Assembly: GCF_000714935.1 (NCBI RefSeq)
Contig: NZ_JMIR01000012.1
Location: 95,886 to 159,885 of the forward strand
From: Tumebacillus flagellatus
GTDB lineage: Bacteria; Bacillota; Bacilli; Tumebacillales; Tumebacillaceae
Direction of reading: 5' to 3'
DNA: 64,000 bases
Shown: positions 28,397 through 37,533 of the stretch, piece by piece
How the letters are laid out: each line of letters begins with the position of its first letter
How positions within the stretch are numbered: position 1 is the stretch's first letter
Made by a program: the position numbers and the translations under genes
The notes under the pieces: model-generated
Seen by the model: only the letters and a program-made list of their open reading frames with translations
Databases searched by the model: none
Told to the model about the DNA's origin: nothing

Positions 28397-28495
28397 ATGA
28401 AAAAAGTCGTGAAAGTCAATGTTTCGAAAAACGCTGTGGTCCAACAAGTCAAGGAAAAGTGTATCCCGGATATCTGCCGCGCTAGCTGCCTCTAA
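28397..28495 (+). CDS. 32-residue peptide with three C-terminal cysteines (putative RiPP-like precursor)
   Basis: Short gene with a strong ribosome site (TTGGAGGTG, six bases before the ATG) and its own terminator right after the stop. The N-terminal part, MKKVVKVNVSKNAVVQQV, is lysine- and valine-rich and amphipathic without a signal peptide. The end, KCIPDICRASCL, holds all three cysteines. Leader-plus-Cys-core layout resembles ribosomally made, post-translationally modified peptides. The only candidate partner is the HExxH protein upstream; no radical SAM, lanthipeptide synthetase or exporter gene is adjacent. A small sporulation or signalling protein is the alternative. Confidence 0.6.
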   Translation: MKKVVKVNVSKNAVVQQVKEKCIPDICRASCL

Positions 28496-28520
28496 TCCAC
28501 CCAACACATAAGAAACACAG

Positions 28521-28564
28521 AAAAACCGCTCTCTTCAGCCTGTGCGCCGGAGAGCGGTTTTTTT
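28521..28564. terminator. Bidirectional Rho-independent terminator
   Basis: AAAAACCGCTCTC pairs with GAGAGCGGTTTTT across a 16-base loop; ends the Cys-peptide gene and the convergent DUF2515 gene. Confidence 0.88.
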
Positions 28565-29780
28565 ATTCGCGACTCTGTTTGTTTCCGTCCCACCACGTCT
28601 CGGCGGCGACCGCTTTTTCAATCATGGCGAGGGTTTTGGCGCAGGCGGCGGTCAGGTTGAAGTTTTTCCCGGGGCGCGTCCCGTACAACTCCTTCGCCGC
28701 GTCGGCGCTCCGGCACCAGTCGTGCCCGCCCGGCGGCTCCGGGTTTTCGACGTCCGGCCAGGCGTCGCCAAGCGGGGGCGAGTGCAGAGGCAACGCCCCT
28801 TTTTTCAAAAAAAGCCCGTTCAAGCGCGGGCTGTACCGTTGCTCCGACTGCTCTTGCTCCTGCCGCTTGGGTGTGTACAGATGCGGCCAGTAGTCTGCCC
28901 GCGACGCGGTGTGCGGCGTGCGCTCCGCCCATTTCAGCACGCCGTCGTACACCTCCGGCTTCCCGAACAAGATCGCGTACAACCGCCGCCCCGTGTCGAT
29001 ACGCTCCGTCAGCGACAGAAACGTCGCCACCGTGACGCCCGCCAATTGCACCTTGGGCTTGTCGTAGGGGCTTTGATAAGGAAACACCACTTGCGTCAGA
29101 TTGAGAATCGTCTGCGCCTTGAACTCAAACGAATTCATTACGGGGAGGTACTTCGGATTGCGGACGACGCGGTGCTCGATGTAGTTTTGCTCGTTGACGA
29201 CGAGCGCCATCGTCAGCAACTCCGAGTCGTTCGTCTCCCAAAACCGCTCCCAGACGATGCTCATAAACTGCGACACGCCAAAGTACGGCAACAGATGAAA
29301 CAGCGGCTTGCCCGCGTCCCGGCTGGCTTCGTACAGCAACAACTGCGGATAGGCATCGCCGAAGATCAAGAAATTCGCCCGCTCCAGAAACTGAAAAAAC
29401 TGCTCCGCCTCCCTCCCCTCCATCATCCGCGGCAGCAAGTCGCCGCGCAGGTCGGTCATGTTGTACCCGCCGTTGCGCGAGACCATGTGGGCGAGCAACG
29501 CCCAATGCAGTTCCGGGGCGCGTTGGAAGATCTCCCAGTACGCGGTCGTGCGGGTGACGTTGTTGCGGTTTTGGCGACGCGTTTCAGAGAGGATGCGGTC
29601 GTAGAGGGCGCGGTCTGCTCCCTTCAGCAAGGACGGGTCGGCGGGAAGGGGGGTTTTTTTCAAACGCTCGTGCAGGCAGCGGGAAATCTCCCGAATTTCA
29701 GACGCATTCGAGAAGCCCGACACCCGCGCCCGCACTCGTTTGCAAAGCGCGAGCCAACCTTCGTACACGGAGTTCCACAT
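28563..29780 (-). CDS. DUF2515 family protein (YppC-like)
   Basis: 405 residues, soluble. The block HWALLAHMVSRNGGYNMTDLRGDLLP (in two parts, about 91-116) and the segments FPYQSPYDKPKVQLAG and NSFEFKAQTILNLTQ are those of the Bacillus YppC/DUF2515 family. Function unknown. The ATG at 29778-29780 has GGGGGG nine bases upstream. The C-terminal 90 residues are proline- and glycine-rich and less conserved. Confidence 0.75.
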   Translation of the reverse strand: MWNSVYEGWLALCKRVRARVSGFSNASEIREISRCLHERLKKTPLPADPSLLKGADRALYDRILSETRRQNRNNVTRTTAYWEIFQRAPELHWALLAHMVSRNGGYNMTDLRGDLLPRMMEGREAEQFFQFLERANFLIFGDAYPQLLLYEASRDAGKPLFHLLPYFGVSQFMSIVWERFWETNDSELLTMALVVNEQNYIEHRVVRNPKYLPVMNSFEFKAQTILNLTQVVFPYQSPYDKPKVQLAGVTVATFLSLTERIDTGRRLYAILFGKPEVYDGVLKWAERTPHTASRADYWPHLYTPKRQEQEQSEQRYSPRLNGLFLKKGALPLHSPPLGDAWPDVENPEPPGGHDWCRSADAAKELYGTRPGKNFNLTAACAKTLAMIEKAVAAETWWDGNKQSRE

Positions 29781-29845
29781 GTTGACTTGCCCCCCATTCT
29801 TCTGCGGACGTTCCACATATCGTATGTTATGCCCCGCAAGAGGTG

Positions 29846-29875
29846 AAAAAAGGCATCTCCGTTGAAAGGAGCGCC
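29846..29875 (-). terminator. Rho-independent terminator after kamE
   Basis: On the minus strand GGCGCTCC pairs with GGAGATGCC and runs into six Ts, about 27 bases after the kamE stop. It ends the kam operon. Confidence 0.82.
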
Positions 29876-29901
29876 TCTTGTCACGACCAAATTAAGGTAA
29901 C

Positions 29902-30678
29902 CTACTTTAATCCCCGCTTCATCATCTCTTGCACCACATAGCTCGCCACATCCGGTGCCAGCGTCCCCGGCCCGAAACCTGCGTCATAGCCGAGCTCCAG
30001 CGCCAGTTCGTGCCCGATGCGCGGGCCGCCGCAGATGAGGATCAGCTTCTCGCGCAATCCTTCCGCCTCTAACAACTCGACGAGTTGCGCGAGGTTCGGA
30101 ATGTGCACGTCCTTTTGCGTGACGACTTGCGAGACGAGGATCGCGTCGGCGTTCAGTTCGATCGCTTTGGCGACCATCTCTTCATTCTCTACTTGCGCCC
30201 CCAAGTTGTACGCGTCGATCATCGGGTAGCGCTCCAAGCCGTACTCGCCGTTGTAGCCCTTCATGTTCATGATCGCGTCGATCCCGACCGTGTGCGCGTC
30301 CGTGCCCGTGCACGCGCCGATGATCGTAATCTTGCGCCCGAAGTTCTCTTCGATAAACTCGTTGATCTCGTAAAACGACATGCGCGGCGAATCGACTTTC
30401 GCCACTTTGATCTTGGTGAAGTCCACCGCCGCTTTGGTCTTGGCGTACAACACCACAAACGTGAAGTCTTCTCCGAGGTCATGCTGGTGCGTCACCGACG
30501 GCTCCACGAAGCCCATCTGCGTCACCAACTGCCGCGCCGCTTCCGCCGCTTCCTCGCCGGGCGGGACGGGCAGCGAGAACGACAATTGCACCACGCCGTC
30601 GTCGAACGTGTCGCCGTAGGGGCGCACGTGCGTCATGTCGCGGTTTTTCCAAGGTTCGTAGCGTGCCGCTTCGCTCAT
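29902..30678 (-). CDS. kamE: lysine 5,6-aminomutase beta subunit
   Basis: B12- and PLP-dependent mutase subunit that moves the terminal amino group of beta-lysine (or D-lysine) from C6 to C5. 258 residues. The base-off cobalamin motif is DAHTVG at 127-132 with the cobalt-ligand histidine H129. The lysine in MNMKGYNGEY (about 140) is placed like the PLP Schiff-base lysine of known KamE. The C-terminal Rossmann-like half (ILVSQVVTQKDVH, LICGGPRIG) binds cobalamin. Start overlaps the kamD stop by four bases. Confidence 0.95.
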   Translation of the reverse strand: MSEAARYEPWKNRDMTHVRPYGDTFDDGVVQLSFSLPVPPGEEAAEAARQLVTQMGFVEPSVTHQHDLGEDFTFVVLYAKTKAAVDFTKIKVAKVDSPRMSFYEINEFIEENFGRKITIIGACTGTDAHTVGIDAIMNMKGYNGEYGLERYPMIDAYNLGAQVENEEMVAKAIELNADAILVSQVVTQKDVHIPNLAQLVELLEAEGLREKLILICGGPRIGHELALELGYDAGFGPGTLAPDVASYVVQEMMKRGLK

Positions 30679-32246
30679 CGTGCCATCGCCTCCAATCCCA
30701 ACTCCGCCCGCAGCAACGTCTCAAACGGGTTCCAATAGTCCTCGGCGCGCATGAACACGCCGTGCAGACCCTTGCCGCCGGTCATCGTGCGCTTCACGTC
30801 GGCAAACATCCCGCGCGAAATCGCTTCGAGCATGCCGATGTCGCGGATCTCTTCAAGTTTCGCCGCCGCGTCGTTCAGCACTTCCTGCGCCCGCGCCACG
30901 ATCTTGCCGTCGCGCTTGTATTCGATCTCTTCGCCGAAGTTGCGCATGTTTTTGAACACGTACTTCGCCGCTTCAATCGCGATGTGCCGATCGTGAATGA
31001 GCGGCGTGTGAATCGCTTCCGTCATCATGCCGAGCAATTGAATGCCTTGGTTGGTCATCACGCCGACCATGTTGAACAGCGTGTCTTGCACATGTCCTTT
31101 GAAAATGTTCCCGGTCATGTGCTTGGTCGGCGGCATGTACTTCAGCGGCGCGCGCGGGAAAATCTCGCGCGCCATCTGCGCCTGCGACAGCTCCAAGAGG
31201 AAGCCGTCTTCCAAGTCCGGGCTCATCTCAAACGCGTGCCCAAGCCCCATCTGCTCTTCCGGCAGGCCGGAGCGCAGCGCCAACTGCTCGTTGATAAACT
31301 GCGACGCCAGCACGGACGGCGCCTGCTCCACCGCGTCGGCGGTCGTCAGGTAGTTGTCTTCGCCGGTGTTGATGATGACGCCCGCAAACGAGTTGATCAT
31401 CCGCGAGAAGTTCTGGTCGACGAGCGTGCGCTGCATGTTGATGTCGCGGAAGAGGATGCCGTAGAGCGCGTCGTTGAGCATCACGTCGAGGCGCTCAATC
31501 GCGCCCATCGCCGCGATTTCCGGCATGCAAAGCCCGGAACAGTAGTTGCACAGTCGGATGTAGCGCCCGATCTCTTCGCCTACTTCATCGAGCGCCGCCC
31601 GCATGATCTTGAAGTTCTCCTGCGTCGCATACGTTCCGCCGAAGCCCTCCGTGGTCGCTCCGTACGGCACATAGTCGATGAGGGATTGCCCCGTCGAACG
31701 GATGACGGCGATGATGTCCGCGCCTTGGCGGGCCGCCGCTTTCGCCTGCACGACGTCTTCGTAGATGTTGCCCGTCGCGACGATGACGTAGATGTACGGC
31801 TGCGGACCTTCGCCGAGGCGCGTGAGGTACTCGTCGCGCTTGGCGCGGTTGGCGCGGATGCGCTCCAAGCTGGCGGTTGCGAGCTCGATGCCCTTTTTCC
31901 GAATCTCGTCAAGGGACGCGAGCGGAAGTTCGCAGAGGTTCAGAGTGCCGTCCGCCACCGCTTCGCCGATCTCTTGGATCGTTCGGCCGGTTTGCAGGAC
32001 GGCGTTCAAGACAAACGTCGCCGCGCCGCGCTCCAGCACGCCGCCTTCCTTCAAGTGGTCGACGACGACGTTCGGGAGCGGCACATAGTCCGCGTCCACG
32101 CCGTCCATGCCGTACAGTCGCAACACGGTGCGCTCCACCGCGACGGTGGTGCGCTCTAAGATAAAGGACTGCAACGAGTCGGCGATGTCGGACGCCGCCG
32201 TGCGGGCCCGGGCGATCAGGTTCGGGTCCAAGTACAGTTTGCTCAT
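30675..32246 (-). CDS. kamD: lysine 5,6-aminomutase alpha subunit
   Basis: 523 residues, TIM-barrel subunit that holds the substrate, PLP and the adenosyl group. It starts MSKLYLDPNLIARAR and contains RLYGMDGVDADYVPLPN, GPQPYIYVIVATGNIYED, PYGATTEGFGGTYATQ and NYCSGLCMPEIA, all family blocks. The ATG at 32244-32246 has AGGAGGG 11 bases upstream; the open frame extends further but over the end of kamC. Four bases separate it from kamC. Confidence 0.95.
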   Translation of the reverse strand: MSKLYLDPNLIARARTAASDIADSLQSFILERTTVAVERTVLRLYGMDGVDADYVPLPNVVVDHLKEGGVLERGAATFVLNAVLQTGRTIQEIGEAVADGTLNLCELPLASLDEIRKKGIELATASLERIRANRAKRDEYLTRLGEGPQPYIYVIVATGNIYEDVVQAKAAARQGADIIAVIRSTGQSLIDYVPYGATTEGFGGTYATQENFKIMRAALDEVGEEIGRYIRLCNYCSGLCMPEIAAMGAIERLDVMLNDALYGILFRDINMQRTLVDQNFSRMINSFAGVIINTGEDNYLTTADAVEQAPSVLASQFINEQLALRSGLPEEQMGLGHAFEMSPDLEDGFLLELSQAQMAREIFPRAPLKYMPPTKHMTGNIFKGHVQDTLFNMVGVMTNQGIQLLGMMTEAIHTPLIHDRHIAIEAAKYVFKNMRNFGEEIEYKRDGKIVARAQEVLNDAAAKLEEIRDIGMLEAISRGMFADVKRTMTGGKGLHGVFMRAEDYWNPFETLLRAELGLEAMAR

Positions 32247-32250
32247 GGGC

Positions 32251-33897
32251 TCAGGGGCCCTCCTTTCGAATGATCTCCTCCGGCAAGCCGAACAGCCGCG
32301 CAATCCGCAACGCGTCCTGCGGCACGTCTTGGCTCTCAGCCGGGAGAAGCCGGTAATCCATCGCCTGTTGCAACTCCGCCAGCAGGCGTTCGGGGTCGGG
32401 CGTCGAGCTCTGCGACGACTCCCACTTCGCCCACACGTCGGGGCGCAGGCCCGCCACGCGGAATCCCTGCAAGCCGGGAACTCCCGTCACGCCGGGGAAG
32501 TGCGAGGCAAAAAGCGCACTGTGCGCGGTCGTCATCAGATACTGCGCGAGACCGACCGCCAACCGCTCGCCTTCTTGCGGGTTGGTGGTGCGCGCCACTT
32601 CGTCGAGCAAGAGCAGGGCGCGGGTCGGTTCGCGCAGCAGTGCGGCGAGGCGCTGCATCTCCGCGCCAAACGAACTCAAGCCGCTGACCAAGCTCTGTTC
32701 GTCGCCGCCCGACCAGCCGATGCGATCGACGGGCTCGAAGCGGAATTCGTCGGCGGGAACGGGCAGCGCGTGTTGCGCGAGGGCTTGGAGCAAGCCGAGC
32801 GTTTTCAGCGCGACGGTCTTGCCGCCCATGTTCGGGCCGGTGATCAGGCCCACGCCGGGCTGCAAGCGCATGTCCAGCGGCGTGTACACGCCCCCGCGGG
32901 ATTCTACCCCCGTGCGGGCGGTCGGATGCCAGCCGGTGCGAAGGAGCCAGCCTGAGCGAAGGACGTCCGACGTGTCACGCGATTCATTGTGCTCGACGCG
33001 AGGTACGCCGCACTCGTTCCATTCAGCCGCACACGCGCCCCACTTCTGGGCAACCGCCGCTTTTGCCAGCGCCCAGTCGAGACGTCCGCAGGCGTCGTAT
33101 GCATTTTCCAAGTCGTCGGCGTACGGTGTAAGGGAAGTGACGATGCTCTCCAGCACGAGGGCTTCGCGATCCTCGATCTCCACCAAGAGCCGCTCCCGCT
33201 CGGCCCGCATCTCCCGCACCGCTTCCGGTTCTATCACTTCAAATACGGCCTCAAACACATTCACACCTTGCAACCGCAAGTCTTCATGGGTGAGATCGGC
33301 ATGTTTTTTTTCCAAGATCACCAGCCCGTCGCGGGTCGGCGCTTTGCCGAACGCGGCGCGCAGGCGGTCTGTCTGTTCCTTCTTCGCGGCAAAAATCGCG
33401 GCTTCAAGCCTCCGCGCTTCCTCTTGCAACGAATCCAACACCGCATCGCCGAGGTCTTGCAAGGAGAACGCGGGCACCAACTCCCCGCGCGGGTTGAGGA
33501 GGCGCAAGAGAGCATCCCAGTCGAGACGAGGCCACCAAGCAAAGCCGGGCTCCCGAACTCCCTCAAGCCGACTCTGCAAGTCACGGGCTTGCCAGAGGAA
33601 CGTCTTGACGTCGAACAAGTCGACCACGCGCACACCCGCCCGCTGGCGGATCAAGTTCAGCACGGGCGCCAGGTCCGGCACGCGTACCAACGCGTCCCGG
33701 CAAGCTTTCGCGTCCTCGAACGCAAACGTTCGAGCGACCTGCCAGTCCTGCATGGACTCCTGCCACGCCGCCCGCTCGTCAGGCAAAAACGGCCGCACGC
33801 CGCGCCGCAGCCGCTGCCCCGGCTTGGAGACCGTCTGAAACTGCGCCCAGACGTCGCTCCAACCCAGCGCTTGCTTTGTCGTCTCGTCCCAGAACAT
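32251..33897 (-). CDS. kamC: lysine 5,6-aminomutase reactivase ATPase KamC (MutS-related)
   Basis: 548 residues. The ABC-type ATPase end of MutS is seen: Walker A TGPNMGGKTVALKTLGLL (about 349-366), SSFGAEMQRLAALL and Walker B ALLLLDEVARTTNPQEG. The N-terminal mismatch-recognition domain of MutS is absent. In lysine-fermenting clostridia KamC with KamB lies in the same operon and is annotated as a reactivase of the aminomutase, replacing damaged cobalamin. The ATG at 33895-33897 follows GAGGAGG, one base after the kamB stop. Confidence 0.85.
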   Translation of the reverse strand: MFWDETTKQALGWSDVWAQFQTVSKPGQRLRRGVRPFLPDERAAWQESMQDWQVARTFAFEDAKACRDALVRVPDLAPVLNLIRQRAGVRVVDLFDVKTFLWQARDLQSRLEGVREPGFAWWPRLDWDALLRLLNPRGELVPAFSLQDLGDAVLDSLQEEARRLEAAIFAAKKEQTDRLRAAFGKAPTRDGLVILEKKHADLTHEDLRLQGVNVFEAVFEVIEPEAVREMRAERERLLVEIEDREALVLESIVTSLTPYADDLENAYDACGRLDWALAKAAVAQKWGACAAEWNECGVPRVEHNESRDTSDVLRSGWLLRTGWHPTARTGVESRGGVYTPLDMRLQPGVGLITGPNMGGKTVALKTLGLLQALAQHALPVPADEFRFEPVDRIGWSGGDEQSLVSGLSSFGAEMQRLAALLREPTRALLLLDEVARTTNPQEGERLAVGLAQYLMTTAHSALFASHFPGVTGVPGLQGFRVAGLRPDVWAKWESSQSSTPDPERLLAELQQAMDYRLLPAESQDVPQDALRIARLFGLPEEIIRKEGP

Positions 33898-33898
33898 G

Positions 33899-35014
33899 CT
33901 ACGCCTCCTCTCCTTGCACATCCACGACGGTCAGTTCCCCGCCGACCGCTTCTTGCACCGCCGCCAGCAACTCCGCGCGCGGCAAGTCATATCCGGAAAC
34001 GGAATGCGGGTTCACCGTCAGCCCCAGCACCTGCACCGCACGGCGCACCATCACCCGATGCCCTCGGCGCAGGAACTTCCTCCATGCCTGCGCCGATGCA
34101 AAAAAGTGCGTCGCGTCCGGCAGCACCACCGTAAATCCGCGGGGCAGCCCTTCCAGCATCCCAAGCAGCCGGTCGGTGACGGCGCCGGAAACAGCCAGCA
34201 CACGGGCTTGCTCTGCCCCCGGCCACTTCGCGTCGGTCAGCGGGTTGGCGACGAAGCTTGAGACCTGCTCCAGCACAACCGGCTCCCATGCCTCGTCAGA
34301 CCCTGCACCGGAACCTGCCGCTGACCCCGGATCGACATCTGCATCCAAAACTGAGCCTTCTCCTGCTCTTGTCCGTGGACACCCGACCACCAACCCGCCG
34401 TGCTCCACCGCAACGTCCAGCAGCCTGCCGATCGGCTCTTCCGCCACCGGCAAAGCAAACCGTTGAACAAAAAACGCACTCTTGCGCGCCGTCTCTTCCA
34501 CCGTCGACGCCACCACAGCTCCCGTCGCGAGCACGACGCCCTCTGTCAATTCCGGCGACGCCGCCATCATCCGATCAAACGCGCCGTCCACAAAACACAA
34601 GTCCGCTCCGAGCTTCTCAAACTCCCCCAGCACCGCCTGCACTTGCGCGGCGTAGCGAATGCCCGCGAGCAACACCGTGCCCGGCCGTTCCACCCGCGCC
34701 AGATACACGTCTCCGAGAGTGGACGAGAATCCCGTCCGCCCCACGACGGACAGCACCGCGCTTCCGCCGTTCAACACATCCCCCGCAGACGCCACGAGGG
34801 CGCCGGCCGGGACGTACACGTCCGGCTTCGGCACCCCCATGATGGCATCGCGGCGCTCGCCGTCCACACCGATGGACACGACGCCCAAGCGTCGACCCGC
34901 TGCGGCGGCCTCTGTCAGCAAAGTGTTCATCGCCGTCGTCTTGCCGGCATGCTTGGCGATGCCGACGATGGCGACGCGACGGACACCCCGCTCTGCGATC
35001 GCCCGGTACAGCAT
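33899..35014 (-). CDS. kamB: lysine 5,6-aminomutase reactivase subunit KamB
   Basis: 371 residues. P-loop VGIAKHAGKTTAMNTLL (about 17-33) at the N-terminus, then VSIGVDGERRDAIMGVPKPD and VVLATGAVVAST. It matches the KamB component found with KamC and KamDE in lysine-fermentation operons. The partner role in reactivating the B12 enzyme is from that context, not from a catalytic signature. Residues about 220-245 are a low-complexity Asp/Ser/Gly stretch. The gene begins one base after the kamA stop. Confidence 0.85.
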   Translation of the reverse strand: MLYRAIAERGVRRVAIVGIAKHAGKTTAMNTLLTEAAAAGRRLGVVSIGVDGERRDAIMGVPKPDVYVPAGALVASAGDVLNGGSAVLSVVGRTGFSSTLGDVYLARVERPGTVLLAGIRYAAQVQAVLGEFEKLGADLCFVDGAFDRMMAASPELTEGVVLATGAVVASTVEETARKSAFFVQRFALPVAEEPIGRLLDVAVEHGGLVVGCPRTRAGEGSVLDADVDPGSAAGSGAGSDEAWEPVVLEQVSSFVANPLTDAKWPGAEQARVLAVSGAVTDRLLGMLEGLPRGFTVVLPDATHFFASAQAWRKFLRRGHRVMVRRAVQVLGLTVNPHSVSGYDLPRAELLAAVQEAVGGELTVVDVQGEEA

Positions 35015-35015
35015 C

Positions 35016-36395
35016 TTACTCCTCGTCGCTTTGTTCCAGCAGATGGTCGTTGATCGTCTCCAGCGCCGCTGCCGTCTCTTGCACCGCGGATTGCTCCTTC
35101 GGACGGCGGCGCTTCAAGCCCTTCGGCTCCAGCGACAGTTGCTTGTCGTTGAGCAGGCGCGCGATGCCGATTTCGTTGTCGGTGCTGTGATCGTGCGTGC
35201 AGGTCGGCGGGCACCCTTGGTCTTCGTAGGTCGGCTCATGATACACGGAGATGACGCCTTCGAAGTTGCGGAGCACCACTTTGCTGTGGCCTTGCGAAAG
35301 CACGTAATTCGGCATGACCGGGATCTTCCCGCCGCCGCCCGGCGCATCGACGACGAACGTCGGCACCGCATAGCCGGACGTGTGACCGCGCAGCTGCTCC
35401 ATGATCTCCAGACCTTTCGACACCGTGGTGCGGAAGTGCTGGATGCCTTCGGAGAGGTCGCATTGGTAGATGTAGTACGGACGCACGCGGTTGAACACGA
35501 GGTCGTGCATCAGTTGTTTCATGATGTGCGCGCAGTCGTTGACGCCGCGCATGAGCACCGTTTGGTTGCCCAGCGGAATGCCCGCGTCGGCGATCTTGTG
35601 ACACGCCGCTTTCGCTTCCGGAGTCAGCTCATCCGGGTGGTTGAAGTGCGTGTTGATCCAGACCGGGTGATACTTCTTGAGCATGTTGACCAAGTTGTCG
35701 GTGATGCGCTGCGGGAACACGACCGGCGCGCGGGTGCCGATGCGGATGATCTCCACATGCGGGATGGCACGCAGGTTCGAGATGATGTATTCCAACGTCT
35801 TGTCGTTGACAAGCAGACCGTCGCCGCCGGAGAGCAGAACGTCGCGGATCTGCGGCGTGCGGCGGATGTAGTCGATCGCCGCGTCGAGCTGCGGCTTCGG
35901 CACGGAGTGGCCGACTTGGCCGGAGAAGCGGCGGCGCGTGCAGTGACGGCAGTACATCGAACACTGGTTGGTGATCAAGAACAACACGCGGTCCGGATAG
36001 CGGTGCGTCAACCCCGGCGCCGGCGCGTCTTCGTCTTCGTGCAGCGGGTCTTCCATATCCCACGGCGCGCGGGTCATCTCGTCAGACTTCGGAGCCGCTT
36101 GCAAGCGAACCGGGCAGTTCGGGTCGTCCGGGTCCATCATCATCGCGTAGTACGGCGTGATGCGCAGCGGAATCGACATCTTGATGTTCTCGATGCCCAC
36201 GCGCTCCGATTCGGTCAAGTTGATGACTTGCCCGAGCGCTTCCGCATCGTTGATCGTGTGCGTCAACTGCCACATCCAGTCGTTCCATTGGTCGTTGGTG
36301 ACGTCCTTCCACAGCGAAATGTCGCGGAAGTGACGTTTTTGCTTCCCGTAAAAATGTTGCGGCAAACGCTCTTGGGTCGGTTCCAAAATGCTCAT
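35016..36395 (-). CDS. kamA: lysine 2,3-aminomutase
   Basis: Radical SAM, PLP-dependent enzyme converting L-lysine to L-beta-lysine. 459 residues. The radical SAM cluster cysteines lie in CSMYCRHCTRR (C145, C149, C152). A glycine-rich segment GGGGKIPVMPNYVLS (about 355-369) carries the PLP lysine region, and the ATP/PLP-binding RITPYYAMMMDPDDPNCPVR is near 78-97. Start ATG at 36393-36395 follows AAGGGGG. Kdd stops 14 bases upstream of the start. Confidence 0.95.
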   Translation of the reverse strand: MSILEPTQERLPQHFYGKQKRHFRDISLWKDVTNDQWNDWMWQLTHTINDAEALGQVINLTESERVGIENIKMSIPLRITPYYAMMMDPDDPNCPVRLQAAPKSDEMTRAPWDMEDPLHEDEDAPAPGLTHRYPDRVLFLITNQCSMYCRHCTRRRFSGQVGHSVPKPQLDAAIDYIRRTPQIRDVLLSGGDGLLVNDKTLEYIISNLRAIPHVEIIRIGTRAPVVFPQRITDNLVNMLKKYHPVWINTHFNHPDELTPEAKAACHKIADAGIPLGNQTVLMRGVNDCAHIMKQLMHDLVFNRVRPYYIYQCDLSEGIQHFRTTVSKGLEIMEQLRGHTSGYAVPTFVVDAPGGGGKIPVMPNYVLSQGHSKVVLRNFEGVISVYHEPTYEDQGCPPTCTHDHSTDNEIGIARLLNDKQLSLEPKGLKRRRPKEQSAVQETAAALETINDHLLEQSDEE

Positions 36396-36408
36396 GGATA
36401 AGTCCCCC

Positions 36409-37446
36409 TTATTGGTATTTGGATTCAAACACTTCTCTCAGTTGCGCCGATTCGCGCAGCAAATTCAACGACATCTCGGCATGGCCTTTGGTATAGCCGT
36501 TGCCGATGATCATCTTCACGTCCTTGCCCACGCCTTCCGCTCCCAGGGCGGCCGCCGTAAACGACGTCGCCATCGAGAAGAAATACACCGTACCTTCGTC
36601 GCGCGTCGAGAGGATCGACGCCATTTCGGTGTTCGGGATGTTCACGCAGTTGATCGTGACATCCGCCATCCGGCCTCCGGTCGCTTGCTCCACCGCTTGG
36701 AGCACGTCGACCGGCTTCGTGCAATCGAGGTTCAGCACGACGTCCGCCCAGCCCAAGCCCCGCAGGCGGTCGCATCCGGCCTCGCCGTACTCGACGGCGA
36801 TGATCGTGCCGTTCGGCCCTGCCGACTTGCGCGCTTGGCAGAGCACCATCGTGCCGCTCTTGCCGCCCGCTCCGAGCACGACGACCGTGTCGCCTTGCTG
36901 CACCAGTTTTTCCGTCTGCGCCGGTGCCCCGCAAACATCGAGCACCGCCAGCGCGACGCGGTCCGGAATCTCACCGGGCAGTTTCGCGTACAGCCCCGAT
37001 TCAAAGAGAATCGCTTGCCCCTTGATGTCCACTTGGCCGGTCTTCACGTCCATGTGCGTAATCTCGTCGATTGTCAGCGGCGTGAGCGAGAGCGAAACCA
37101 GCGTGGCGATGCGGTCGCCCGGCTTCAAATCGATTCGCCCTGCGAGTTCTTCCCCAACAGCGCGGACGGTGCCGATCAACATCCCGCCCGATCCTGTTAC
37201 CGGATTGTGATGTTTGCCGCGCTCGGCGACGATGCGCTTCATGTGCTCGCCGATGCGCTCGGGGTTTCCGCCCTCTGCTTCTTTGATTTGTACGAACGAG
37301 GCGGAGTCGATGTTCAACGTCTCCACGTCGAGCAGAATTTCATTGGAATAAATCTCCATCGTGTTGTCGATCCGCCAAGCCGGCTGCGGCATCGTGCCCA
37401 CAGGCTCCAAGACGCGGTGCAAGCCGTAGCGATTCCCTTGCTTCAT
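36409..37446 (-). CDS. kdd: L-erythro-3,5-diaminohexanoate dehydrogenase
   Basis: NAD-dependent oxidation of 3,5-diaminohexanoate, the product of KamDE, to 3-keto-5-aminohexanoate. 345 residues. GNRYGLHRVLEP near the start, the SGGMLIG segment and the Rossmann motif VVVLGAGGKSGTMVLCQARK (about 166-185) are seen. It is the first gene of the operon; ATG at 37444-37446 follows AAGGGGG. The next enzyme of the pathway, Kce, is not in the window. Confidence 0.92.
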   Translation of the reverse strand: MKQGNRYGLHRVLEPVGTMPQPAWRIDNTMEIYSNEILLDVETLNIDSASFVQIKEAEGGNPERIGEHMKRIVAERGKHHNPVTGSGGMLIGTVRAVGEELAGRIDLKPGDRIATLVSLSLTPLTIDEITHMDVKTGQVDIKGQAILFESGLYAKLPGEIPDRVALAVLDVCGAPAQTEKLVQQGDTVVVLGAGGKSGTMVLCQARKSAGPNGTIIAVEYGEAGCDRLRGLGWADVVLNLDCTKPVDVLQAVEQATGGRMADVTINCVNIPNTEMASILSTRDEGTVYFFSMATSFTAAALGAEGVGKDVKMIIGNGYTKGHAEMSLNLLRESAQLREVFESKYQ

Positions 37447-37490
37447 AACAGGCGATCCCCCTTGCGTCGTTTGTGTCTGCTCCCTAACCA

Positions 37491-37507
37491 TTGCAAACTC
37501 CGTGCCA
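37491..37507 (-). promoter_or_regulatory. sigma-54 promoter of the kdd-kam operon
   Basis: Minus strand: TGGCAC, five bases, TTGCAA. This is an exact match to the -24/-12 consensus TGGCAC-N5-TTGCA. It lies 46 bases before the kdd start, directly downstream of the gene for a sigma-54 activator and its terminator. Confidence 0.9.
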
Positions 37508-37533
37508 ACTCTCTTCAATCTTCAGAAAAAAAG

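Noticed and set aside
32251..33897. MutS family mismatch-repair gene
   Set aside because: Only the ATPase end of MutS is present and the gene is embedded in the kam operon between kamB and kamD, so the KamC reactivase role fits better than DNA repair.
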